The position numbers were made by a program, and so were the translations under genes. Shown here in pieces: positions 1 to 8,133 of a stretch of 14,437 nucleotides of DNA; within the stretch, counting starts at the first letter, position 1; each line of letters opens with the position of its first letter. The DNA lies in assembly GCA_944389715.1 (NCBI GenBank), contig CALXNI010000096.1, forward strand, positions 1-14,437, written 5' to 3'. Source of the stretch: an uncultured Clostridia bacterium. GTDB lineage: Bacteria > Bacillota > Clostridia > TANB77 > CAG-508. Under the pieces are notes generated by a model that saw nothing but the letters and a program-made list of their open reading frames with translations, was not told the origin of the DNA and did no database searches.

Positions 1-62
1 CAGGGGTGCGACCCCTACAGATTTAAAATTAATTTAATCACACAAATTACAATTTGTTTGAT
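1..62. repeat. Left arm of a long inverted repeat with 6219-6281
   Basis: The first 24 bases contain the palindromic CAGGGGTGCGACCCCTACAG core of the dispersed repeat family. Together with the A/T-rich sequence up to about 62 they match the reverse complement of 6281-6219 with about four differences, including the shared stretch CACACAAATTACAATTT. The arm begins at the window edge and may extend further left. Confidence 0.8.
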
Positions 63-98
63 ATATTAATTACATTATTTGATATATTAATTACACTA
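57..98. repeat. Two-copy 21-bp tandem repeat upstream of femX-like gene
   Basis: Positions 57-77 and 78-98 are the same 21-bp unit (beginning TTTGATATATTAATTAC) with one T-to-C difference. It lies between the palindromic element at the window start and the likely promoter of the first gene. No function is evident; it could be replication slippage. Confidence 0.8.
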
Positions 99-104
99 TT
101 TCTA

Positions 105-138
105 TTGTAAAAATGGACAAACTGGTATAAAATATAAT
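105..138 (+). promoter_or_regulatory. Possible promoter of the femX-alr-DUF1189-ftsH group
   Basis: TTGTAA (105-110) and TATAAA (126-131) are separated by 15 bp, and a second -10-like TATAAT lies at 133-138. This is the only promoter-like sequence before the first gene. The spacing is suboptimal, so the call is tentative. Confidence 0.35.
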
Positions 139-158
139 AGTTATATTGGAGGAATATT

Positions 159-1221
159 ATGAATTTAGTAAATGATAAAAATATTGATAAATATGATAAA
201 TTTTTAAAAAATCATGATAGATGTAATTTTCAGCAATCAATAGAATGGGGTAGAGTAAAAGCTCCAAATTGGAAAAATGAAATTGTTTTAGCAGAAGACA
301 AAGATGGAAATATAATTGGGTCAATTAGTGTGTTAATTAGAAAAATACCTATTTTTGGAAATTTAATGTATTCTTCAAGAGGGCCAGTTTGCGATATTCA
401 TGATGAAAAAGTTTTAAAACAATTAACAGATGGATTAAAAGAACTTGCAAAAAAATATAATGCATTTGTATTAAGAATAGAACCAGACATAAAAAGCGAG
501 GATAAAGAATTTAGAGAAATTGTTACAAAACTTGGATATGGCATAAAAGATGATGCCAAAAATTTTAGTGAAGAGATTCAACCAAGATATGTATTTAGAT
601 TAGATATAAAAAACAAAACAGAGGATGAAATTTTTAAAGCTTTTCATCAAAAGACGAGATATAATGTAAGACTTGCAACTAAAAAAGGTGTAATTGTAAA
701 AGAAGGAAAGAGAGATGACTTAAAAGATTTCCATGAAATAATGAAAATAACAGGAAAAAGAGATGACTTTATTATAAGACCTTTGGAATATTTTCAAAAG
801 ATGTATGATGAATTAGGTAAGCATGTAAAATTACTAATGGCATATTATGATGGAAAACCAATATCTCGGAATATTTGATATAGATTATGGAAACAAAGTA
901 TGGTATTTATATGGAGCAAGTAGCAATGAGCATAGAAATTTAATGCCAAACTATTTATTACAATGGGAAGGTATTAAGTATGCAATAAGTCAAGGAAAAG
1001 ACATGTATGATTTTAGGGGTGTATCTGGAGTACTAGATGAATCGCATCCACAATATGGATTATATAGATTTAAAAAAGGATTTAATGCAGAATTTACAGA
1101 ATTTATTGGAGAAATTTATCTTAATTTTAAACCATTAACATATAAATTATACAAAATATCAGAAAAAATATTTAAAAAAGCAAGAGGAATAGTAAGAAAA
1201 CTAAAAGGAGAAATAAAATAA
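159..1221 (+). CDS. FemAB-family peptidoglycan aminoacyltransferase, joined by a +1 frameshift at CGG 867
   Basis: This family uses aminoacyl-tRNA to add amino acids to the stem peptide of lipid II or peptidoglycan at the inner membrane face. The start ATG has a clear GGAGG at 149-153. Visible family features are IEWGRVK, YSSRGPV, HQKTRYNVRLA and, in the second part, NKVWYLYGASS and LYRFKKGF. Reading straight from 159, the frame stops at TGA 876 after TCT-CGG-AAT-ATT. Skipping C867 gives KPIS-G-IFDIDYGNK, with glycine where FemAB proteins usually have it, and runs to TAA 1219-1221, about 353 residues, a normal length. The two halves overlap in different frames and together make one complete protein, so I annotate one recoded gene rather than two fragments. 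The gene ends 2 nt before alr. Exact substrate specificity cannot be told. Confidence 0.85.
867..870 (+). other. +1 frameshift site TCT-C-GGA in the femX-like gene
   Basis: CGG is in frame at 867-869 and is followed by A. Skipping C867 joins the FemAB N-terminal and C-terminal parts through Gly237. Without the shift, translation ends two codons later, at TGA 876. Confidence 0.85.
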
Positions 1222-1223
1222 AT

Positions 1224-2345
1224 ATGAAGTCATTAGTTATTAATAAAGATGATTTAAGGCATAATATAAAAGTAATAAAAGATTTAGCAAAACTTGATAT
1301 TCCTGATGATAATGGAAAAGTTTATAAATTAATTGGTGTTGTAAAAGGAAACGGATATGGATTAGGATTAATAGAATATTCTGAATTTTTAATAGATAAT
1401 GGAATATCTACTCTTGCAGTAGCAACTGTAGAAGAAGCTTTGCAAATACGTAAATCAGGGATTAAAGAAGATATACTTATGATGTCTTCTACAAGTATAA
1501 AAGAAGATTTAAAAGCTCTTATAGATAACGATATAATTATAACAATAGGATCAAAAGAATGCGCTAAAATAGTAAAAGAATTAAGCAAAGAAAATGACAA
1601 AAAAATTAGAGCATATATAAAAATAGATACAGGATTTGGAAGATATGGTTTTTTATACAATGATATAAAAACTATAATAGATACAATAAAAGAGCTTTCA
1701 AACATAAAAATAGAGGGAATGTACTCACATTTTTCACTTGCATATTATAAAAACGATAAATGGACAAAAGAGCAATTTAATAGATTTTTAAATGTAATTG
1801 AGGCATTAAAATTAAATGATATTAATATAGAAAATTATCATATGTGTAACTCTCCAGCATTTTTAAATTACCCAGAGATGCATCTTAATGGAGCAAGAAT
1901 AGGCTCAGCTTTTTTAGGAAGAGTAGATGCAACTAATAATGTTGGGCTAAAAAGGATCGGCAAATTAAAAACTAATATAACAGAAATAAAAACAGTGCCT
2001 AAAGGATATAATATAGGATATTTAAATAGCTATAAAACAAAAAGAGAAACAAAAATTGCAATCATTCAAGTAGGATATATGGATGGGTACAACATTGCTT
2101 TAAAAACAGATATGTTTAGGTTTGTAGATAAATTAAGGGGATTATCACATAGTATAAAAAGTTTTTTTAGAAAAACATGTTTAAAAGTTACTATAAATGA
2201 TAAAAAATACAATATTATAGGTAAAGTAGGAATGTACCATATAACAATTGATATTACTAATAGTGATATTAAAATAAATGATTTAGTTTATTTAGATGTA
2301 AATCCGCTACATGTAGATAGTAAAATTAGAAGGGAGTACGTATAA
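1224..2345 (+). CDS. alr: Alanine racemase
   Basis: PLP-dependent enzyme that interconverts L- and D-alanine, supplying D-Ala for peptidoglycan. The protein has 373 residues, normal for the family. The PLP lysine is K41 in VVKGNGYGLG (the usual motif is KANAYGHG). KIDTGFGRYGF at 133-143 is the conserved barrel motif, R225 in NGARIGSAF fits the pyridine-nitrogen arginine, and Y285 in VGYMDGY is the second catalytic base from the C-terminal domain. The end, VYLDVNPLHVDSKIRREYV, closes the fold. The ATG is 2 nt after the femX-like stop, suggesting translational coupling; a GGAG lies inside the end of the upstream gene. It contains no in-frame CGG. AAC-GGA near 1350 contains CGGA across a codon boundary, and the frame is kept there, a useful control for the frameshift sites. 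Confidence 0.93.
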   Translation: MKSLVINKDDLRHNIKVIKDLAKLDIPDDNGKVYKLIGVVKGNGYGLGLIEYSEFLIDNGISTLAVATVEEALQIRKSGIKEDILMMSSTSIKEDLKALIDNDIIITIGSKECAKIVKELSKENDKKIRAYIKIDTGFGRYGFLYNDIKTIIDTIKELSNIKIEGMYSHFSLAYYKNDKWTKEQFNRFLNVIEALKLNDINIENYHMCNSPAFLNYPEMHLNGARIGSAFLGRVDATNNVGLKRIGKLKTNITEIKTVPKGYNIGYLNSYKTKRETKIAIIQVGYMDGYNIALKTDMFRFVDKLRGLSHSIKSFFRKTCLKVTINDKKYNIIGKVGMYHITIDITNSDIKINDLVYLDVNPLHVDSKIRREYV

Positions 2346-2346
2346 A

Positions 2347-3354
2347 ATGAAGCAAAAAAAGGTTGGATTTTTTAAAAGAGTAAAAAAAGCTATTACTAAT
2401 TTTGATGAATATAAAATTTTTGCAGAAGAGAAAGTATCAGTTTCTATTAAATATCTACTAAAACTAATGTTTATATTTGTAATTTTAATAACTATAGGTA
2501 CAACAATTAGACTTACAAATGAAGCAAATAAAGCAATTCAAATTTTTAGAGAAGAATGTCCAGATTTTAAATTTGAAGATAACAATTTAATAATAGAATC
2601 AGATAACAAACATTTTATTAAGGGCGACGAATATGGATTTTTTGGGCTAATAATAGATAGTGAAAATAATAGTTTAACAGATGTAGAAAATGCAAATGAA
2701 TATCAAAGAGTAATTGCAATTTTGAAAGATAAGCTAGTAATAAAAAGTGTAGATAATGTTGAAAGTAGTATAACTTATGAGCAATTAAGTCAAGAATATG
2801 ATATAAATAATGTAAATAAACAAACTATACTTAATTTTCTATCAAGTGAAAATATGACAAAATTGTATATGATATTTGTAGTATTATCTATAATATATTT
2901 ATTTATTATATATGTAATACAGGTTATATTAGATGTATTGCTATTGTCTGTTATAGGATTTTTATTAAGTAAAATAATTGGCATAGAATTTAAATATAAG
3001 TCAATATTTAATATGAGTGTATATTCATTAACACTTTCTATTGTGCTTTATATGATATATATAATTGTAAATCTATTTACAGGATTTGAGATTAAATATT
3101 TTACAATTGCATATAATGCAATTGCATATATTTATATTATTACAGCTATGCTAATGATAAAATCAGATTTAATAAAAACACAAGGGGAGCTTACAAAAAT
3201 AGTTCAAGAACAAAAAAAGATAAGAGAAGAAAAACAGGAAGAAGATAATAAAGAAGAAAAAGAGGATAAAAGAGAACAAAAGAAAGATAAAAAACAAAAA
3301 GAAAATAAAGACAATAAAGGAGAAGAACAAACACCAGAAGGAAGCAAAGCATAG
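2347..3354 (+). CDS. DUF1189-like membrane protein with charged C-terminal tail
   Basis: A 335-residue membrane protein of unknown function. Helices are visible at about 36-55 and then three or four more between about 170 and 280. The soluble loop between them (about 57-165) is extracytoplasmic if the N-terminus is inside. The pattern of an N-terminal KAITNFDEYKIFA segment followed by one helix, a PDFKFEDNNLIIES stretch and a C-terminal helix cluster resembles the DUF1189 family; this is from memory, not a search. The last 45 residues are almost entirely Lys, Glu, Gln, Asp and Asn, a probable cytoplasmic coiled or disordered tail. It begins 1 nt after alr with AGGGAG as binding site and precedes ftsH by 17 nt, so it probably belongs to the same transcript. 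Stop is TAG. No in-frame CGG. Confidence 0.7.
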   Translation: MKQKKVGFFKRVKKAITNFDEYKIFAEEKVSVSIKYLLKLMFIFVILITIGTTIRLTNEANKAIQIFREECPDFKFEDNNLIIESDNKHFIKGDEYGFFGLIIDSENNSLTDVENANEYQRVIAILKDKLVIKSVDNVESSITYEQLSQEYDINNVNKQTILNFLSSENMTKLYMIFVVLSIIYLFIIYVIQVILDVLLLSVIGFLLSKIIGIEFKYKSIFNMSVYSLTLSIVLYMIYIIVNLFTGFEIKYFTIAYNAIAYIYIITAMLMIKSDLIKTQGELTKIVQEQKKIREEKQEEDNKEEKEDKREQKKDKKQKENKDNKGEEQTPEGSKA

Positions 3355-3371
3355 AAAAGGAGCGGTTAATT

Positions 3372-5159
3372 ATGAGCGACAAACCAAAGGATAAAAACAA
3401 ATTATATTATTCAATATTAGCAGTAGTATCAATAATTTTAATAATTATAGGAGTATTAGTTTTTAATAATCAAAATACTGAAGCTGAAGAAGATTTAGAT
3501 ATAGCATATACAGAATTAATAAAAAAAATAAATAATAAAGAAGTAGAAAAAATAGAAATGACAGTTGGGAGTACTTCAGTAAAAGTAAAATTAAAGGATA
3601 TAGAAGAAGAAAAAAATGCTATAGTTCCGAGTACACAAGCTTTTATAGAATTGGTACAAGAAGAGGTAAAAAATGGTAACGAAATAGAATTAATACAAAA
3701 CCCTACAAGTGTCTTATTGAGAATATCAGAAACTTTATTATCTTTATTACCAACAATAATGATAGTAGTATTATTTATATTAATCTTTAAAATGCAAGGA
3801 TTAGGGGACAAAGGAAAGGTATATGATGCAACAAGTAGTGAAAATACTCATACAACATTTGAAGATGTAGCAGGGCTAGACGAAGAGAAAAACGAATTAA
3901 TAGAAATTGTAGACTTTTTAAAGGAACCAAAAAAATTTCAAGAAATGGGAGCAAAAATTCCAAGAGGTATATTACTTTGTGGAAAGCCTGGTACAGGAAA
4001 AACATTAATTGCAAAAGCAATTGCTGGAGAAGCAGGAGTTCCGTTTATTTCAATGAGTGGTTCTGAATTTATAGAAATGTTTGCAGGACTTGGAGCATCA
4101 AGGGTAAGAAAATTATTTGAAAAAGCAAAAAAAATTGCTCCATGGATAGTTTTTATTGATGAAATAGATGCTATAGGTGCAAGAAGAACAAGTGCTTCAG
4201 GTGCAGAGAGTGAAAACAATCAAACATTAAATCAGTTATTAGTTGAGATGGATGGGTTTGATACAAATGAAACTGTAATAGTACTTGCTGCAACAAATAG
4301 GCCGGAAATGCTTGATAAAGCATTATTAAGACCAGGAAGATTTGATAGACAAATAACAATCGCAGCTCCAGATGCTAAAGGAAGAGAAGCAATATTAAAA
4401 ATACATGCAAAAGATAAAAAATTTGCTAGTAATATTAATTTAAAAGATATTGCAAATGATACAGCTGGATTTACAGGTGCAGAACTTGCAAATGTATTAA
4501 ATGAAGCGGCAATAATAGCTACAATAAAAAAACATAAAAAAATTCAAATGCAAGATTTAGATGATGCTGTAAAAAAGGTAACAGTTGGACTAGAAAAGCA
4601 TAGTAGGGTAATATCAGATAAAGATAAAAAACTAACAGCATATCACGAAGCTGGACATGCAATAGTAAGCAAATTTTTAGAAACTCAAATGAATGTAAAA
4701 GAAGTATCAATCATTCCAAGAGGACTTGCAGGTGGATACACCATGTATAAAACAAATGAAGATAAATATTATATATCAAAAACAGAAATGGAAGAAAAGC
4801 TAGTTGCATTGCTTGGTGGAAGAGCAGCAGAAAAAATTGCACTAGATGATATTTCAACTGGAGCAAGTAATGATATAGAAGTAGCAACTCAAATTGCAAG
4901 AGACATGGTAACAGTATATGGAATGAGTGATAATATAGGACCAATATACTTAAAACAAAAGGATCCATATGAAAGACAAATATTTGGAGAAAATATAGAT
5001 GATGCAGTAGGTGCTGAGGTAAAAAGAATGATAGATATAGCATATAAAAAAGCACAAGAAATAATTTTAGCACATATGGATAAATTACAAGCAGTAGCGG
5101 AAAGATTGTTAGAAAAAGAAATAATATCAGCAGAAGAATTTGAAACATTTTTTGAGTAA
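3372..5159 (+). CDS. ftsH: ATP-dependent zinc metalloprotease FtsH
   Basis: Membrane-anchored AAA+ protease that extracts and degrades membrane and regulatory proteins. The 595-residue protein has the full family order: N-terminal helix about 12-31, external region, second helix about 119-140, then the AAA domain with Walker A GKPGTGKT (204-211), pore loop around F237 (FAGLGA), Walker B IVFIDEIDA (259-267) and the second region of homology ATNRPEMLDKALLRPGRFDR. The zinc site is HEAGH (425-429), with a probable third ligand D501 in TGASNDIE. Start ATG follows AAAAGGAG. It has no in-frame CGG; AGG-CCG-GAA and GTA-GCG-GAA keep frame. It is the last gene of the group and is followed by a long hairpin terminator. 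Confidence 0.97.
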   Translation: MSDKPKDKNKLYYSILAVVSIILIIIGVLVFNNQNTEAEEDLDIAYTELIKKINNKEVEKIEMTVGSTSVKVKLKDIEEEKNAIVPSTQAFIELVQEEVKNGNEIELIQNPTSVLLRISETLLSLLPTIMIVVLFILIFKMQGLGDKGKVYDATSSENTHTTFEDVAGLDEEKNELIEIVDFLKEPKKFQEMGAKIPRGILLCGKPGTGKTLIAKAIAGEAGVPFISMSGSEFIEMFAGLGASRVRKLFEKAKKIAPWIVFIDEIDAIGARRTSASGAESENNQTLNQLLVEMDGFDTNETVIVLAATNRPEMLDKALLRPGRFDRQITIAAPDAKGREAILKIHAKDKKFASNINLKDIANDTAGFTGAELANVLNEAAIIATIKKHKKIQMQDLDDAVKKVTVGLEKHSRVISDKDKKLTAYHEAGHAIVSKFLETQMNVKEVSIIPRGLAGGYTMYKTNEDKYYISKTEMEEKLVALLGGRAAEKIALDDISTGASNDIEVATQIARDMVTVYGMSDNIGPIYLKQKDPYERQIFGENIDDAVGAEVKRMIDIAYKKAQEIILAHMDKLQAVAERLLEKEIISAEEFETFFE

Positions 5160-5181
5160 AACAATCCAAATATAATAAACT

Positions 5182-5245
5182 AAGCTAAAATATTAATTTT
5201 TGAAAATGAATGCTCATTTGTCAAAAATTAATTATTTTAGCTTTT
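5182..5245 (+). terminator. Long A/T hairpin terminator after ftsH
   Basis: GCTAAAATATTAATTTTTGA pairs with the reverse arm ending ATTATTTTAGC. An inner stem AAATGA-ATGC-TCATTT caps it and a T-run follows at 5242-5245. The same design, with the same stem sequence, recurs at 8134-8191. Confidence 0.75.
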
Positions 5246-5250
5246 AAACT

Positions 5251-5280
5251 TTTAATTAAAATTTAAAAATTTTAATTAAA
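5251..5280. repeat. Perfect 14-bp A/T inverted repeat between convergent genes
   Basis: TTTAATTAAAATTT (5251-5264) is followed after 2 nt by its exact reverse complement (5267-5280). It lies between the ends of ftsH and the rluA-like gene and could help end the minus-strand transcript, though it has no G/C pairs. Confidence 0.6.
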
Positions 5281-5323
5281 TCGATATGGCATTTGCAATA
5301 ATCTAATTGACTACCCGAAAGAA

Positions 5324-6188
5324 TTATAGATTTATTTCTTTACCGTTTAAATATTCTAAAATTCCTGCATCGTTTTTAAAGTTAAATTTTATTTTATAAC
5401 TACATAATTCTTGGGTTTTCTTGTTGAATTTTTTATTTATTTCATTTAGTCCATATTTTCCGATCACCTATTATCGGATGACCAATATGAGCAAGATGTG
5501 CACGAATTTGGTGTGTTCTTCCTGTATGAAGAGTAACATCTAAAATAGAAGTGTTATTTATTTTATTTACAGATAAAACTTTATAAGAAGTAATTATTTT
5601 TTGATAGCCTTTTTTTGATTCATCAGAGATATATACAAAAGATTTTTTTCTATCTTTAAATAAATAAGAAACTAAAGTAGCTTCTTTTATTTTAGGAATA
5701 CCAAAAACAGTACATTTGTAGTGCTTTTCAATTTCCATGTTTTTAAATTTATCAAGTAAAATGTTCAATGATTCTTTATTTTTTGCAAAGACTACCAAAC
5801 CAGAAGTATTTCTATCTAATCTATGGCATGGAGCAGGAAAATCATTTGAAGAAAATTTATTTAAAACTAATTTTGCAAGGGTATGTTCGTTTTCGTTATT
5901 AGAGGTAGTTTCAATACCAATAGGCTTATTAATAACTATAATATTTTCATCTTCATAAACAATATCAATAGATATTTTTTTATACAAAAAATCATCAGGT
6001 ATAAAAATAGTTATTTCATCTCCATAATTAACAAAACAATTATTATTTACTTTAATATTATTAATTCTAATATCTTTTTTTCGAAGTGCTTTGTAAATTA
6101 TATTTAAAGTTAAACCATTAAATTTATCCATTAAAAAGATATTTAATTTTTTTCCATCATATTTTTTATCTACAATTATTTTTTTCAT
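5324..6188 (-). CDS. RluA-family pseudouridine synthase, C-terminus restored by +1 frameshift at CGG 5462
   Basis: Converts uridine to pseudouridine in rRNA or tRNA. An S4-like RNA-binding part spans about residues 12-66. The catalytic motif is HRLDRNTSGLVVFAK with D125 as nucleophile, and GRTHQIRAHLAHIGHPIIGD is the conserved late motif. Read straight, the frame ends at TGA 5442, directly after GDRKIWTK, which is too short. Skipping C5462 gives GD-G-KYGLNEINKKF and then about 35 further residues to TAA 5326-5324, for 287 residues in all. GDGKYG is a usual form of this motif, so the restored end is convincing. ATG 6188 is chosen because a near-consensus promoter ends only 6 nt before it; the in-frame TTG at 6203 lies inside that promoter. 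Target site unknown. Confidence 0.88.
5459..5462 (-). other. +1 frameshift site GAT-C-GGA in the rluA-like gene
   Basis: CGG is in frame at 5462-5460 (minus strand) and is followed by A. Skipping the C reads GGA as Gly243 and opens 45 codons of family-like C-terminus. The unshifted frame stops five codons later. Confidence 0.87.
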
Positions 6189-6193
6189 AAAAA

Positions 6194-6222
6194 TATTATA
6201 CAAAAAAAATTGGGAATAATCA
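6194..6222 (-). promoter_or_regulatory. Near-consensus promoter of the rluA-like gene, likely leaderless
   Basis: On the minus strand TTGATT and TATAAT are separated by exactly 17 bp, and only ATTTTT lies between the -10 and ATG 6188. Transcription would begin at or within a base or two of the start codon, and there is no room for a ribosome-binding site. The -35 overlaps the edge of the inverted repeat arm. Confidence 0.65.
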
Positions 6223-6281
6223 AATAAATTGTAATTTGTGTGAGTAAATTTATTTTAAAATCTGTAGGGGTCGCACCCCTG
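6219..6281. repeat. Right arm of the long inverted repeat with 1-62
   Basis: The reverse complement of this stretch matches the window's first 62 bases with about four differences. The two arms face each other across the block containing femX-like, alr, DUF1189-like, ftsH and rluA-like genes. Confidence 0.8.
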
Positions 6282-6432
6282 GGCGACCCTTAAATATTGA
6301 TATGCGGGTCGCCGTGGGCGGCGACCCCTACAATGTTTGCAATTAATTTAACATGTTTTTACGGGCGATTAAAATCGCCCCTACAACGTCTGCAATTAAT
6401 TTTGTTTTTTGGGGCGGGTGTGGAACCCCCTA
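6256..6432. repeat. Cluster of palindromic GTAGGGG-type dispersed repeats
   Basis: Several short hairpin units follow one another: GTAGGGGTCGC (6264-6274) pairs with GCGACCCCTAC (6321-6331), GGGTCGCC/GGCGACCC lies inside it, GGGCGATT-AAA-ATCGCCC is at about 6363-6380, and a GGGGCGGG/CCCCC unit is at about 6411-6432. Units are separated by copies of a CTACAANGTNTGCAATTAATTT linker. The G/C content contrasts sharply with the surroundings. The same units occur at 8256-8475 and inside the pilin-like gene, so the family is dispersed and probably mobile (REP/MITE-like). No coding content is seen. Confidence 0.85.
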
Positions 6433-6444
6433 TATTTTTAAATT

Positions 6445-6483
6445 CTAATCTCCAATCTCCAATCTCTAACCTCTAATTTCTAA
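6445..6483. repeat. Degenerate 7-bp tandem repeat
   Basis: Units CTAATCT, CCAATCT, CCAATCT, CTAACCT, CTAATTT and a partial sixth run head to tail. The rest of 6484-6655 is A/T-rich leader of the next gene, where I see no other gene. Confidence 0.75.
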
Positions 6484-6655
6484 ACAACAAATTCCAATTT
6501 ATATAATTATATTTTAATCAATAACAAATAAATCCTCTCCTATACAAAAATATATAATTACAAATAAACATAAAAAATCTAGAAATAAAAAAGGCAATAT
6601 AATAAAATTTTTTATGATGTAATAGATAAACAAAAGAAGGAGAGGAGAAAAACAA

Positions 6656-8097
6656 ATGCAAAAAACAAAGTTAAAAGATAAAATAGCAAATAAAACAACC
6701 GTAGGGGCGGGGTTCCATACCCGCCCGCAACAACGGTATCACTAAAAACATAGACAAAAACGATGTAGGGGCGAACTGTGTTCGCCCGCAACAACGGAAT
6801 AACCCTAATAGCTTTAATAATAACAATAATCGTAATGCTAATACTAGTAGGAGTAACAATAAATGTAGCTATTCAAGGAGGGTTATTTACATCAGCAAGA
6901 AAAGGTGCATATCAAACCCAAGCAAGCATAATAAAAGAACAATTAGAAGTAGAAAAAGCAACAATAGTTGCAAATAACAATGGAAACATACCAAACGATT
7001 TTGGCATAGGAACAATAGATAATTTAGATATATCACAAGATTTAAAAGATGAATTCGGAAGCAAACTAACTATATCTACAGACGGAACATTATATTATAC
7101 AGATGTAGTAACAGATAAGCAAGAGCAAAGCTGGTTAGAAGAGATAGGAATACTTCCATATGGAGATCCCCCTGAAGATGATTTATTTAGAAAATATATC
7201 TTAGGACAAGACGAGACAGGAAGACCTATATTAGAAATATTAGACTTAGCAGGATTTAAAGACGATGAGTTAACAGAAGATGTAGATGAGACACAGACCT
7301 TAGGAGTAGAGATTTTAACTACTTTTGTAGGTGAAGAAGGAGCAAAGTTTGTTTACTATGTGAAATATGATAATAAAGCATACAAAATAATATGTGATAG
7401 TATGATTGGCAATACAGAATCTTTAGAATTAAAATATACACCAAAAGAACTAGAAGGAGCAAATTTAGGTGAAATTTCAGGAGATAACAAATATAACGAC
7501 TGGACAATACTATACAATAATGGAAATACTCTAGAGGCAGTAGGTCCAATATCAGATGAAAAATTAGTATTAGGATATGAAGATACAACAGTAAATTGGG
7601 AAAATACAGATGTAATAGCTGAAGCTGATATAGATGGAAATAAGACATTAGAAGATATAGAAAAAGCAATATATTCATATAATCATGCAATAGATACAAT
7701 AAACAATTTTTGCAAAGAGCAAGTAGATGATAATTTATTAGCAGATGATAATGTAAGAAGTGTAGGTGCAAAAACGGATATAACAGAAGAAAAATACATT
7801 GGAAAACTTTCAGGAAGTATATATAAGGGAAAAGTAAAAATAGGAGATACAAACTTTGAAGATGATTTAATAAGAATGGCTTACCATGGAGTGTTAGATG
7901 TAAAAAAATATTATTGGATTGCTTCGAGATATATTTTAGAAGACTCTAATTCTGTGTCATTTAATATTTATGAAGTGAGTGAATATGGTAATTTTGTATT
8001 AAGTGGTGGCTTATTGAAAATAAACTCATCAGATAATCCAACGGTGCAAAGTCTCATAGGTGCAGTGCGTCCAATAATAACAGTTCAATATCCATAA
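6656..8097 (+). CDS. Pilin-like secreted protein, leader read through two +1 frameshifts at CGG
   Basis: The core is GITLIALIITIIVMLILVGV, a type IV prepilin-type cleavage site and hydrophobic helix, followed by a large acidic extracellular domain ending GAVRPIITVQYP. Clostridia carry many such proteins; substrate and role are unknown. The strong ribosome-binding site (AAGGAG 6637-6642, AGGAG 6643-6647) belongs to ATG 6656, not to the in-frame GTG 6778. From ATG 6656 the frame reaches CAA-CAA-CGG-TAT-CAC-TAA. Skipping C6734 opens a second stretch to CAA-CAA-CGG-A, and skipping C6795 enters the pilin frame at GITL. The product is about 479 residues with a leader of about 47. The leader contains two palindromic repeat units (6701-6728, 6765-6789), both 3n+1 long. 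If the shifts do not occur, GTG 6778 with AGGGGCG upstream is the fallback start. The body has no in-frame CGG, while TTC-GGA and GAC-GGA keep frame. Confidence 0.72.
6701..6728. repeat. Palindromic repeat unit inserted in the pilin leader, copy 1 (28 bp)
   Basis: The unit runs from GTAGGGGCGGGG to CCCGCCCGC. Removing it leaves ACC-AAC-AAC-GGT-ATC-ACT, an uninterrupted frame coding TNNGIT. With it, the frame changes by one and CGG comes into phase directly downstream. Confidence 0.75.
6734..6737 (+). other. +1 frameshift site CAA-C-GGT in the pilin leader
   Basis: CGG at 6734-6736 is in the frame of ATG 6656. Skipping C6734 returns to the frame that existed before the 28-bp repeat unit was inserted. 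Unshifted reading ends two codons later at TAA. Confidence 0.7.
6765..6789. repeat. Palindromic repeat unit inserted in the pilin leader, copy 2 (25 bp)
   Basis: The unit runs from GTAGGGGCGAAC to GTTCGCCCGC. Like copy 1 it is followed by AACAACGG and is 3n+1 long. Removing it leaves GAT-AAC-AAC-GGA-ATA-ACC in frame (DNNGIT). Confidence 0.75.
6795..6798 (+). other. +1 frameshift site CAA-C-GGA entering the prepilin helix
   Basis: CGG at 6795-6797 lies in the frame set by the first shift. Skipping C6795 reads GGA as the conserved glycine before ITLIALI, the expected prepilin peptidase site. Confidence 0.72.
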
Positions 8098-8133
8098 AAC
8101 TAGCAACTAAGTAAAAATGCTTATAATATAAAT

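Noticed and set aside
3191..5169. Long minus-strand open frames rich in Leu and Phe opposite DUF1189-like and ftsH
   Set aside because: They mirror A/T-rich coding sequence on the plus strand, have no ribosome-binding sites and no family resemblance.
6778..6795. GTG 6778 as the start of the pilin-like gene
   Set aside because: It lies within a repeat unit, and its AGGGGCG is part of the repeat. The strong binding site and A-rich lysine leader belong to ATG 6656. It is kept as a fallback if the two frameshifts do not occur.
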